IMG/VR virus record: IMGVR_UViG_3300046007_003307 | Span: 41,120 to 105,119 of that record | Length of the DNA stretch: 64,000 nt | Reading direction: 5' to 3' (one strand) | Origin: a virus | Shown here: one piece after another, positions 27,010-36,002 of the stretch | How the letters are laid out: each line of letters begins with the position of its first letter | Position numbering within the stretch: position 1 is the first letter of the stretch | The notes under the pieces: generated by a model | The model's input: the letters and a program-made list of their open reading frames with translations, nothing else | The model's database searches: none | What the model was told of the DNA's origin: nothing | Position numbers and translations under genes: made by a program

Positions 27010-29564
27010 GCGATGAGCCAAGCAAGAAATTAACAGTACATCATAAAAATCACAATTACAATACTCGTAAACCTGTGTATATACATGAAGATGATTTAAC
27101 AGAAGATCATACATATAAATTAATAGAAAGTAAACATTTCTGTATGATACCATGGACACACATGCACAGTATCCCTGACGGTCGTGCATACCCTTGCTGT
27201 CTGGGTGAAATGCATTTGCCAATTGGCAACTTTAAAGAAAACACCATGGCCGAAGTATGGAACGGCACTCCATATAAACAGATGCGCATAAACATGCTTG
27301 AAGACAAGCCGAGTAAAGAATGTACTCGTTGTTACGAACAAGAAGACAACGGGTTCTTTAGTATGCGTAACAGTCAAAACAAAAACTTTGGCCATCATAT
27401 TGCCCTGGCAGATAAAACTAATGCCGATGGCAGTTTAGATGACTTTAAACTACGCTACTATGACATACGCTTCTCTAATCTATGTAACTTCAGTTGCCGC
27501 ACCTGCGGTAGCTTGTTCAGCAGCAGTTGGTTTGCGGAAGAAACTAAACTGTTTGGTAAATTAAATCATCCGCAAATTATGTTTTCTGGTAAAGATAAAA
27601 ATGATATGTGGGAACAGATGCAGGAGCATATTCCGTACCTCGAACAGATATACTTTGCTGGTGGCGAACCACTGATCATGGAAGAACACTATCGCATCTT
27701 AGAAGAACTAGTGCGTCGTGAAATGTTCCATGTTAGACTAGTCTATAACACAAACTTTAGTCATATGCGTCTTAAAGATAAGATGGTATTTGAGTATTGG
27801 AAACTGTTTGATGTGGTAAGTGTAGGTGCTAGTTTAGATGATTCATATCTTCGTGGAGAATACATTCGCAAGGGTCAAGACTGGGCAGAAACAGTAGAAA
27901 ATCGTCGCAAAATGATTGAAATTTGCCCCAATGTTGACTTTTATGTTAGTAGTACAGTCAGTATACTCAATGCCTGGCATTTAACAGAATTCCATAAAGA
28001 ATGGGTCGAGCTTGGCCTGATTAAAGCCAAGGATTGGAACGTAAACATTTTACAGAGTCCAGAGCGTGATCGTATTGACGTGTTGCCTATACAATTTAAA
28101 GATCGTATTAAGCAACGAGTCGAAGAACATATTGCATGGCTAGAACCACAGGATCAATTACAGCGAGCAGTGTCCGGTTATCGAGCTATTATCACATTTA
28201 TGTATCAAGATGATAAGAGTCATTTATTAAAAGAATTCTTTAAGGTCAATGATCAAACAGACGAGATGCGTAAGGAAACTTTTGAAGAAGTATTCCCTGA
28301 GTATCAAGAGTTGCGTGATCATTTAGGCATTAACAAGACGCATGATAATATCTGTATGTTACCCTGGGTTAGTATAGAAGCAAGTCCAGTGGGTACAGCT
28401 CGTCCATGTTGTCTAGCCAAAGACGAAATTACCAAGAGTGATGGTACTCCGTATAAACTTAGAGAAAGTTCATTGGCTGAGATTTATAATAGTGAATACA
28501 TGCAGGACCTGCGCCAACAATTCCGCCGCGGTGAAAAACCAGCGACGTGTAATCGTTGTTGGAGTGAAGAAGATGCTGGTATAGTTAGTAAACGTATCAA
28601 CAGTAGAATTAGACTTAAAGAGTTTTATCCTATTGTAGACTGGCGTAATGATACACCTGATCAACTATGGTTCATTGATCTTAAACTGGGTAATATTTGT
28701 AATCTTAAATGTCGTATCTGCGGCAGTTGGAGCAGTAGTAAATGGGCCAAGGAAGAAATTGACTACGAAGCTATAAAATATAAAGACGTGGAAGGATATG
28801 ACCGTAAGCAACACGGAGCATACATGTTCCTACAAGAAGGTACGTGGCCCAGAGACAATGATATATTTTGGGATAACTTAAAAGCACTACTGCCAAACAT
28901 TAAGTATTTTGAATTCACTGGTGGTGAACCATTCTTAATTGAAGAACACTTTAAACTATTGCGTTATGCAGTGGAGCACGGTTACAGTAGTCGTATTGAT
29001 ATACATTACAATACCAACGGCACTGTGTATCCTAACGATGAAGAAGTTGCCCTATGGAGTAAATTTAGAAATGTTGAAATTGCAGTTAGCATTGACAACA
29101 CCGAAGCACGTTTTGAATATGAACGTTATGGCGCAGTGTGGGAAGAAGTAACAGCCAATGTTGTGAAATTTAATGCCATGCGCACTGATTTAATTGCCAC
29201 ACAGGTCTGCATGACTGTGAACATACAAAATGTTTATTATCTACCTGAACTATGTGATTGGGTCAATACCCAGGATTTTGACATGGTGCATTTTAATATG
29301 CTACATGACCCACATGTTATGTGTATTAACCGTATGACACCTGCGGCGCAACGATTAGTTATAGATCGATTAACTGCTTATCCATTCACAGTTAAACATC
29401 GTGTTGAGATCGATAAAATAATTCAGTTTATTGAAAACGGCTCGGGCAGTGATGGCACTGAATTCCTACGTAAGATGCAGGAAACTGATCAATACCGTAA
29501 TCAAAGCATGTTAACCACACATAGAGAAATTGCACTAGCAATGGGATATCATGACACCATCTAA
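27006..29564 (+). CDS. Double radical SAM protein: two twitch-radical SAM units fused (852 aa)
   Basis: Two complete units occur in one chain. Unit 1: twitch cysteines C46 (FCMIPW), C64-C65 (YPCC) and CTRCYEQED; core C160-NFS-C164-RT-C167; GGEP from 219. Unit 2: C450 (ICMLPW), RPCC, CNRCWSEED; core C565-NLK-C569-RI-C572; GGEP from 639. The N-terminal twitch order FC..PW - CC - C..C..E is the N_Twi_rSAM family pattern. Both active sites look intact, so the protein may carry out two successive modifications. No stop or frameshift separates the halves. Overlaps both neighbours. Substrate unknown. Confidence 0.85.
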   Translation: MSDEPSKKLTVHHKNHNYNTRKPVYIHEDDLTEDHTYKLIESKHFCMIPWTHMHSIPDGRAYPCCLGEMHLPIGNFKENTMAEVWNGTPYKQMRINMLEDKPSKECTRCYEQEDNGFFSMRNSQNKNFGHHIALADKTNADGSLDDFKLRYYDIRFSNLCNFSCRTCGSLFSSSWFAEETKLFGKLNHPQIMFSGKDKNDMWEQMQEHIPYLEQIYFAGGEPLIMEEHYRILEELVRREMFHVRLVYNTNFSHMRLKDKMVFEYWKLFDVVSVGASLDDSYLRGEYIRKGQDWAETVENRRKMIEICPNVDFYVSSTVSILNAWHLTEFHKEWVELGLIKAKDWNVNILQSPERDRIDVLPIQFKDRIKQRVEEHIAWLEPQDQLQRAVSGYRAIITFMYQDDKSHLLKEFFKVNDQTDEMRKETFEEVFPEYQELRDHLGINKTHDNICMLPWVSIEASPVGTARPCCLAKDEITKSDGTPYKLRESSLAEIYNSEYMQDLRQQFRRGEKPATCNRCWSEEDAGIVSKRINSRIRLKEFYPIVDWRNDTPDQLWFIDLKLGNICNLKCRICGSWSSSKWAKEEIDYEAIKYKDVEGYDRKQHGAYMFLQEGTWPRDNDIFWDNLKALLPNIKYFEFTGGEPFLIEEHFKLLRYAVEHGYSSRIDIHYNTNGTVYPNDEEVALWSKFRNVEIAVSIDNTEARFEYERYGAVWEEVTANVVKFNAMRTDLIATQVCMTVNIQNVYYLPELCDWVNTQDFDMVHFNMLHDPHVMCINRMTPAAQRLVIDRLTAYPFTVKHRVEIDKIIQFIENGSGSDGTEFLRKMQETDQYRNQSMLTTHREIALAMGYHDTI

Positions 29565-30636
29565 TACATTTTGTTCAGCACCATGGATGAATAGGTATAT
29601 TAATCCTATCGGTGAAATGTCACCTTGTTGTTTTACTACTAATATTGAAACTGAAGCAGACATAGCAGGTCTTAAACAATCATTTATAGACGGAGAACAA
29701 GCCCTAGCTTGTAAGTATTGCTGGCATAACGAACAGCATGCGATGCCTAGCCCAAGACTTGATTTCAATGCCGCCGCTGGTGGTAAACTATCATTTGATG
29801 ACGATGTATATTCTACGGCAGAAGTTAATCAGTTGTCGATTAACATAGGCAATTATTGTAATGCCGAATGTATCATATGTAATGGTATGTCTAGTAGCAA
29901 ACGAAATAATTGGTTAAAGCATCATAATAGTAAATTTCATAAAATTCATACTATACAACGTGCTAACGATAACATTGATGATTTACCGTACTTGAACATC
30001 AAGACGCTGACTTTGCTCGGTGGCGAACCGACTATACATCCATCTACTTATAAAATTTTAGATTACTATATTAATAAAGGAATCTCAAAAAATATTTCTA
30101 TTAGTCTAAATACAAATGCAAGTAAATTAGATCCGAGTCTATTAGATAAATTAAAATTATTTGACATCCTGTCGATTACCCTGAGCATAGACGGCACCGG
30201 GTCATATTTTGAATATCAGAGAAGACCAATTAAATGGAAAATTGCAAAACAGGTAGCCGAACAATGGATGACTGCCGCCGACAATATTGTAATAAATTAT
30301 GTTGTCACAGCAGTTAGTATATGGGGCTTTAATGAATTTCTCACATGGTTTTCTACATTGCCACAGTATGTATTAGATAAAAAACCTACGGTAATTTTAA
30401 CTCCTGTGGGAAATAATCCTTGTTTATCACTAGCTGTATTAAACGACGAACAACGAACTAATTGGATTGATCAAGCAACTGATCACCCACTTAAACAACA
30501 GATAATTAATATCATTAACTCTACGGTATATGATAAATCATTGTTACCTCAACTAGCTGACAAAGTCAAACTTGAAGATACCACGTCGAAAATAAAATTT
30601 GCAGATATATTCCCCAATTGGGATTTAAATGGATAA
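29551..30636 (+). CDS. Twitch-domain radical SAM protein (361 aa)
   Basis: Twitch-type start FCSAPWMN, PCC and CKYCWHNE; core motif C103-NAE-C107-II-C110; GGEPT at 157-161; LSIDGTG follows as the usual radical SAM strand. Shorter than its relatives because the C-terminal part after the core is reduced. Ends with a motif IKFADIFPNW, like the FPEYQE segment in the double protein. Overlaps its neighbours by 14 and 8 bases. Probably acts with the other radical SAM proteins of the cluster on the same unknown substrate. Confidence 0.82.
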   Translation: MTPSNTFCSAPWMNRYINPIGEMSPCCFTTNIETEADIAGLKQSFIDGEQALACKYCWHNEQHAMPSPRLDFNAAAGGKLSFDDDVYSTAEVNQLSINIGNYCNAECIICNGMSSSKRNNWLKHHNSKFHKIHTIQRANDNIDDLPYLNIKTLTLLGGEPTIHPSTYKILDYYINKGISKNISISLNTNASKLDPSLLDKLKLFDILSITLSIDGTGSYFEYQRRPIKWKIAKQVAEQWMTAADNIVINYVVTAVSIWGFNEFLTWFSTLPQYVLDKKPTVILTPVGNNPCLSLAVLNDEQRTNWIDQATDHPLKQQIINIINSTVYDKSLLPQLADKVKLEDTTSKIKFADIFPNWDLNG

Positions 30637-31918
30637 ACCGCAAACACTTTGTCTAGCACCTTGGGTACATACATATCTTAGTCCGCAGACTGAGCGACGT
30701 ATGTGTTGTGCTAGTCGCGAGCCTGCGCAGAACTTTGAACAGTATATAGATACCAAGGCCGGCACTGGTAAGTATATTCCTATTACACTTGAAGAACATT
30801 GGAATAGCGAGCACATGAAGTCAGTGCGCCAGCGTATGATGGCAGGTGAAACACTACCTGAGTGCGAAGTGTGCAATGACAAATTGTTAAACACATCCGT
30901 TTACCGTAGTTATTTTGATAGCATGTTTGGTCATAAGTATGATAGTATATGGGACACAACAGACGCAGACGGTGCTACCACAATGCGCCCAGTCAGTTGG
31001 GATTATCGATTTAGCAATCTATGTAACTTCAAGTGTCGTATGTGCGGTGATATGTTGTCTAGCGCATGGGAAACTGAACAGAGACAACACAACATGATCA
31101 ACTGGAGTAATCCAAAGAATAATTGGATGCTACCAGAAATAAGAGATCAAATATCAGCATTCCAAGACAATCAAATTGAAAAAGAGTTTGCTGAAGCTGT
31201 TGAAAATCATCAAGTAGAAGAAGTATATTGGGTAGGTGGAGAGCCACTAATGTATGAACAACATTGGCGTTATATGCGACGCATTGTTGAATTAGGAGAT
31301 GGTAAAAATGTCTATGCTCGTTACAACACAAACCTCAGCCGTGTCACTTACCGTGGGGCCAATCTGTATACTGATATTCTTAGTGGGCTACGTGATTGGC
31401 AGATATGTGCAAGTCTTGATGGTACGCAAGAAATTGGAGAATATATTAGAACAGGACTTGACTATAATTCATGGCTTACAAACTTCCGTGAAGGAGTTAG
31501 AATTGCAAGTCACAGACGCCAAATGCGAATTGACTTCACTCTCACACTGCCCGGCATGTTTGAAGTCACAAACATTACCCAGCTTGCTGAAAAAGAAAAC
31601 GTAGATATCTTGGCTAAGGTTGTTTTTAGCTTTAGCCCTGATATTATCCTTAGTCCACTTGCACTCCCACGCGAGTTATTACATCCATGGTTAGATGAGC
31701 TAATCCCACAAACTTCTGGAGCAATGCAGGATATACTTGTGCAGTTAAAATCACGACCAACGTTTGACGAGCAATGGCCCGATATATACAAAGTAAGTCT
31801 TGCAGAGGGCAAGGCTCGTGTGCTACGACTAGAAAGTATACGTAATGATACACTTACACTAGCAGACATATTAAAAGAGAGACCGGCTGTATATGAATGG
31901 TACCAAAACATTGCTTGA
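30629..31918 (+). CDS. Twitch-domain radical SAM protein (429 aa)
   Basis: Twitch pattern LCLAPWVHTY, RMCCAS and ECEVCNDK; core motif C132-NFK-C136-RM-C139; GGEP from 203; ASLDGTQE strand; C-terminal FDEQWPDIYK. Last of the five radical SAM genes. Its 3' end overlaps the start of the unknown 366-residue gene by 26 bases, tying that protein to the cluster. Active-site residues appear intact. Substrate unknown. Confidence 0.82.
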   Translation: MDKPQTLCLAPWVHTYLSPQTERRMCCASREPAQNFEQYIDTKAGTGKYIPITLEEHWNSEHMKSVRQRMMAGETLPECEVCNDKLLNTSVYRSYFDSMFGHKYDSIWDTTDADGATTMRPVSWDYRFSNLCNFKCRMCGDMLSSAWETEQRQHNMINWSNPKNNWMLPEIRDQISAFQDNQIEKEFAEAVENHQVEEVYWVGGEPLMYEQHWRYMRRIVELGDGKNVYARYNTNLSRVTYRGANLYTDILSGLRDWQICASLDGTQEIGEYIRTGLDYNSWLTNFREGVRIASHRRQMRIDFTLTLPGMFEVTNITQLAEKENVDILAKVVFSFSPDIILSPLALPRELLHPWLDELIPQTSGAMQDILVQLKSRPTFDEQWPDIYKVSLAEGKARVLRLESIRNDTLTLADILKERPAVYEWYQNIA

Positions 31919-32993
31919 TCAACTTGAAATTGATCTAAAGAATGATGCAACAGGAGAATTACTGACAGTATATATTGATGTATTTGACAGTTCGCTCGGC
32001 CGTAAATGGTTATCGGCATTAAACAATCTAATAGAAAAGAACTATCACCTTGAGAAGAATTTTTGTTTTCATGGATTTGTTGAATCTGAACGTAATGCAG
32101 AATATATAACTGATCAAATTAATCAATCAATTGCAGCAATTAATCAGGCAAATCTCGGCTATCATATCAACGATCATTTCACGGTGGCTAATACCATAGT
32201 GCCGGGAGAGATTGGCGAATTTCTCGAAGGCGGAAAACTAGTACACGATAAATTAAATCAACTACATAGATATTTCGAAGATCTGCAGGGAGTTAGCGGT
32301 CACATGTCGGGTTATTACAATCAAGCTGATGACAGTACAAAATGGCATATCCGACAGTTAAATTTATTATGTCACGAATACGAATCTCTAGTACTAAGCA
32401 TGCGCAAAGCTGTGCATGCACCCGAATGGCGTCGTCCTAGTCAATTGATGTGTTGGTTAAATGCACCACGCTTTGTATTAGACGCGGACGATTTTGAATT
32501 ATTTGGAATTGAAAGTTTAAATCGTCCGGCTGGCGGCGTATTTGTAGGAGTTAATAAAGCTATTGGCAAACATCATTATGAAGTCTTTCGTGATGAAGGC
32601 GGTGCAGGCCATAGGATTGATGAATTGACTACATCAGCAATGCGCTCGCAAACAGAAGCAGCAGGTGATTTTGATATTGAATGGGCAATTAGTCCGGGCC
32701 AGTACGATTGGATGAAAAAAGAATTAGCAGATTTTACTCAATGGTTAATAGACAATGGATTCGACCCCGACGATAAATCATTAACTATAGGACACCCACA
32801 GGTAGGACAGGTTGATCTACAGCGAACATTCGGATCACAAGACCATAATGTAATATGGTCACAACTGGGCCTACATCTAAACGTATATAAGTTGAGAACT
32901 AGTCAAGCGTCTGCCATTTATGAATATAATTGGTCAGATTCTGATTATCGAGATCAACAGATACTACAGATTAAACGAGGACAAATAGCCTAA
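31893..32993 (+). CDS. Unknown protein of the radical SAM operon (366 aa)
   Basis: No family recognised with confidence. Visible motifs: VYIDVFDSSLGRKWLSAL near the start, FCFHGF, a helical middle (about 75-140), MCWLNAPRF near 190, HYEVFRDEGGAGHR near 225 and a C-terminal IWSQLGLHLNVYKL. The protein is soluble, acidic and Trp/His-rich. It overlaps the last radical SAM gene by 26 bases, and its stop overlaps the SGNH start (TAATG). It could be a partner or substrate-recognition protein for the radical SAM enzymes; that is inference from position only. Confidence 0.65.
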   Translation: MNGTKTLLDQLEIDLKNDATGELLTVYIDVFDSSLGRKWLSALNNLIEKNYHLEKNFCFHGFVESERNAEYITDQINQSIAAINQANLGYHINDHFTVANTIVPGEIGEFLEGGKLVHDKLNQLHRYFEDLQGVSGHMSGYYNQADDSTKWHIRQLNLLCHEYESLVLSMRKAVHAPEWRRPSQLMCWLNAPRFVLDADDFELFGIESLNRPAGGVFVGVNKAIGKHHYEVFRDEGGAGHRIDELTTSAMRSQTEAAGDFDIEWAISPGQYDWMKKELADFTQWLIDNGFDPDDKSLTIGHPQVGQVDLQRTFGSQDHNVIWSQLGLHLNVYKLRTSQASAIYEYNWSDSDYRDQQILQIKRGQIA

Positions 32994-33811
32994 TGATTTT
33001 ATTATCCGGCGGCGATAGTTTTACCTATGGTAGTGAACTTGCTGATGGAGTGTCGCCACATGACCCTAACGGTACAGAACCAGCATACCCGATTGTCAGT
33101 CAGAGTACTTTTCCTGCACTACTAGCTCGAGACTTTGGTATGCACTATGAATGTGCAGCCTACCCGGGATTTAGTAACAGTGCAATTCGACGTACTGTAA
33201 TGAATAGCTGTGAAAGTCTGTTAGACGTAGGGTTGGTAATAGTAACATGGACATTTCCTGGTAGATACGAATTTAGATTTGATTATAACACAGGAGAACG
33301 ATGGGGTAACTGGTATAATTTAAACCCTTGGTCTATAATAGATAATGTAGAAGACATAAAAAAAGAATTTAAAACTGATAATACAACAATATTACAACAT
33401 CATACTAATCATTTGCTACGAGCCAAACAAACAGGCACAGCAGATTTTGCTAAAACATTTTACAAACATGTTGGTTCAACTGCCTATTGGGAAACATACA
33501 ATTCACTAGTAGAAATAATTATGTTACAGCAATACCTACAGTTAAAAAAGATACCATATATATTTTCCATGGTTGATGAAGCATTGTTAAATAACTGTAC
33601 ATATCTAATGAATGATGAAAATATAATAACATTGTATAATCAACTTGATTTCGATCGATGGGCAACCTTTCCGAATAATCAAGGATTTTTTACATGGGCT
33701 CGAGATTTTAAATATCCATTTGCCACAACTCATCCATTAGAACCAGCGCACATTGATGCTGCAAAGTATATTCGGGAGAACTACAATGAATTGGTTAAAG
33801 ACTTTATATAA
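32993..33811 (+). CDS. SGNH-hydrolase-like protein (272 aa)
   Basis: Starts almost at once with block I: ILLSGGDSFTYGSEL (Ser at about residue 9), then YPGFSNSAIRR (Gly/Asn blocks) and HPLEPAHIDAAKYI near the end with the catalytic-type His. No signal peptide, so it is cytoplasmic. Similar to the next SGNH gene (GDSFTYGDEL) and to the one at 22431. Start ATG overlaps the previous stop. A small peptide gene begins inside its last 26 bases. Confidence 0.62.
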   Translation: MILLSGGDSFTYGSELADGVSPHDPNGTEPAYPIVSQSTFPALLARDFGMHYECAAYPGFSNSAIRRTVMNSCESLLDVGLVIVTWTFPGRYEFRFDYNTGERWGNWYNLNPWSIIDNVEDIKKEFKTDNTTILQHHTNHLLRAKQTGTADFAKTFYKHVGSTAYWETYNSLVEIIMLQQYLQLKKIPYIFSMVDEALLNNCTYLMNDENIITLYNQLDFDRWATFPNNQGFFTWARDFKYPFATTHPLEPAHIDAAKYIRENYNELVKDFI

Positions 33812-33887
33812 CAGAATTAAATTAGAAATAACTTATCGTAAAAAATTAAAAGCATTACGTAAGCGTGATCCATTTATCTATAAGTAA
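33786..33887 (+). CDS. Small basic peptide (33 aa)
   Basis: ATG 33786 to TAA 33885-33887. It begins inside the end of the SGNH gene in another frame, and its stop overlaps the next ATG (TAATG), so it bridges what would otherwise be a 75-base gap in a tightly packed operon. The sequence is strongly basic with YRKKLKALRKRDPFIYK at the C-terminus. From memory, short peptides ending in RDPFIY occur in other marine phages; I could not check this. It may be a nucleic-acid-binding peptide, or a substrate for the radical SAM enzymes of the same operon. Confidence 0.6.
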   Translation: MNWLKTLYNRIKLEITYRKKLKALRKRDPFIYK

Positions 33888-34537
33888 TGCGAATATTAAC
33901 CATTGGCGATAGCTTTACCTACGGCGATGAACTAGTTGATATTCAGCAGGCATGGCCGTATGTATTACAAAATAAGTTATCCTGTGAGTTAACAAATTTA
34001 GGAAAGCCTGCTACAGGTAATACCAGCATGGTTCGAAATGTAGTAGAACATGCTAGAGATTATGATTTAATTATCGTCGCCTGGAGTCATTTTGCCCGTA
34101 TTGAATTTGCCGACGAGCATGGCATTTTTGATACATGGCCCGGACATCGTGGCGTGGCGTTTACTAATAATATTGCATATAGAATGGAGTTGTTAAATTA
34201 TATAAATCGTCACCACAACGATGAATATTTGTATAAACAATATCTATTGAATATAATTTTATTACAAACTTATGCAGATCACCTAGGCAAAAAATTGCTT
34301 ATGCTTAATACGCAGATTAATTGGAATAAACTATCAGAAGATTCATACATGGAAAAGTTTGCATCTACGATTAATCGAATCGATACTCAATATTTTATTG
34401 GATGGCCAAATGAATCGATGATGGAGTGGACATTTGGCACTCCCAAAGGACCAAACGGTCACTTTTTAGCAGCAGGACATACAATAGTAGCGGATAAAAT
34501 TTATGAATATATTAGGCATCTCGGCTGGGTTTCATGA
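33887..34537 (+). CDS. SGNH-hydrolase-like protein (216 aa)
   Basis: Block I TIGDSFTYGDEL at residues 5-16, block III-like KPATGNTSM, hydrophobic strand LIIVAWSH, and GPNGHFLAAGHTIVADKI near the end with the His block. Cytoplasmic by absence of a signal peptide. The shortest of the five SGNH proteins. Coupled to the peptide gene upstream by TAATG and overlaps the carbamoyltransferase start by 35 bases, which suggests that acyl and carbamoyl changes are made on the same molecule. Confidence 0.62.
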   Translation: MRILTIGDSFTYGDELVDIQQAWPYVLQNKLSCELTNLGKPATGNTSMVRNVVEHARDYDLIIVAWSHFARIEFADEHGIFDTWPGHRGVAFTNNIAYRMELLNYINRHHNDEYLYKQYLLNIILLQTYADHLGKKLLMLNTQINWNKLSEDSYMEKFASTINRIDTQYFIGWPNESMMEWTFGTPKGPNGHFLAAGHTIVADKIYEYIRHLGWVS

Positions 34538-36002
34538 CGCAGCTGTAACAGTCATTCAAAATGACGAAATTGTATTTGCTGGGCATAGTGAACGCTACAG
34601 CAAAATTAAACATGACCCAAACTTATGTTCAAGTTTACTAGCAGATGCAATTTTAGAATCGGGTGCATATCCACATCAAATAGCCTACTATGAAAGACCT
34701 TGGGTTAAGAAGACACGTCAACTCTACGCTGGCCAATACAGTGAGCTAACCAAAGGCTGGAGTGTACGCAATATGATTTCCAAGGCTGCACCGTGGTTCA
34801 ATCATCGAGACATTCCACTTAAAACATACAATCATCATTTAAGTCATGCGGCCGCAGGCTTTCAAACAAGTCCGTTTGACAATGCAACAGTTGTGGTAAT
34901 TGATGCTATCGGTGAGTGGGACACTATTAGTATTTGGACAGCAAAGTATGTCAATGGTAAGGCACAATATACAAGAGTATGGCGCCAATTATACCCACAC
35001 AGTATCGGCTTGATGTACAGTGCGTTTACCAAAGAAGTTGGACTTAAACCCTTAGACGAAGAATACATTCTAATGGGCATGGCTGGTTGGGCACAAAAAA
35101 ATACAGGACGATTGAGTGACGAACTTTCTAATTGGTTAGTTGATCACGAGTTTGATCTGACATTAAAACACAATCTACATATCGGCCTGCCCGAGAATGA
35201 CATGCGAGCTCGCTGGAACGACTTCGAAATTGCCGCGGCAGCTCAGACATTAGCGGAACAATTGATACATAATATTATGTACAAGGCAATGAAGTTAGCA
35301 CCTAACCGTAATTTAGTATATGCTGGTGGCGTTGCTCTTAATTGTAGTGCTAATAGAGACTTGGGAGAATACTTTGATGAAATATGGATTATGCCTAATC
35401 CTGGTGATGCTGGTAGCAGCCTTGGAGCGGCGGCCTTGGCACACGGGGGTCGACTTAATTGGAATAATGCTTTTCTTGGCCATAATATTAGTGGCCCTTA
35501 TCCTGTCACCGATGTTGTCTCCGAATTAATGACCAATAAGATCGTTGGTGTTGCTAGCGGTCGTGCAGAATTTGGACCAAGAGCATTGGGTAATCGTAGC
35601 CTATTGGCGGACCCGCGCGGTCATGATATTAAAGATCGAGTTAACTTAATTAAACATAGACAAAAGTTTAGACCTTTTGCTCCTATCATACTTGAAGAAT
35701 TCGCCGATGAATATTTTGAAATGCCCAACGGCTTTGCCACAAGCAGATATATGCAGACAACTGCAAAATGCTTGCGTCCTGATGAATTTCCTGCTATAAT
35801 ACATGTTGATGGTACAAGTCGAGTACAGACTGTTCCACGAGATGGCAGTGGTATACGTGAACTATTATGCTTATGGTATACTTGGACGGGTTGCCCGATG
35901 TTGCTTAATACAAGTTTAAACATCAGAGGCGAGCCCATGGTAAATGATCGCGCTGACGCAGATCGCTTTGAAGAATTATACGGAGTTCGTGTTTTATCAT
36001 GA
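34503..36002 (+). CDS. Carbamoyltransferase, NodU/CmcH family (499 aa)
   Basis: Transfers carbamoyl from carbamoyl phosphate to a hydroxyl via a carbamoyl-AMP intermediate. N-terminal Kae1-like domain: GISAGFHDAAV at 5-15, HHLSHAAAGF at 111-120 (metal-binding His), VIDAIGEW, then YAGGVALNC near 275. C-terminal domain: FGPRALGNRSLLADPR from 357, the family signature, and LNTSLNIRGEP near the end. Length about 500-600 residues is normal for the family. Known relatives decorate Nod factors, antibiotics and, in phages, possibly glycans or nucleotides. Here it lies in a glycosyltransferase/radical SAM operon, so a sugar hydroxyl is a likely acceptor. Confidence 0.88.
   Translation: MNILGISAGFHDAAVTVIQNDEIVFAGHSERYSKIKHDPNLCSSLLADAILESGAYPHQIAYYERPWVKKTRQLYAGQYSELTKGWSVRNMISKAAPWFNHRDIPLKTYNHHLSHAAAGFQTSPFDNATVVVIDAIGEWDTISIWTAKYVNGKAQYTRVWRQLYPHSIGLMYSAFTKEVGLKPLDEEYILMGMAGWAQKNTGRLSDELSNWLVDHEFDLTLKHNLHIGLPENDMRARWNDFEIAAAAQTLAEQLIHNIMYKAMKLAPNRNLVYAGGVALNCSANRDLGEYFDEIWIMPNPGDAGSSLGAAALAHGGRLNWNNAFLGHNISGPYPVTDVVSELMTNKIVGVASGRAEFGPRALGNRSLLADPRGHDIKDRVNLIKHRQKFRPFAPIILEEFADEYFEMPNGFATSRYMQTTAKCLRPDEFPAIIHVDGTSRVQTVPRDGSGIRELLCLWYTWTGCPMLLNTSLNIRGEPMVNDRADADRFEELYGVRVLS

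Noticed and set aside
31510-32019. 169-codon minus-strand frame across the last radical SAM gene and the unknown 366-aa gene
   Set aside because: Antisense to two well-supported overlapping genes; its sequence shows no family motif and it has no promoter or ribosome binding site.
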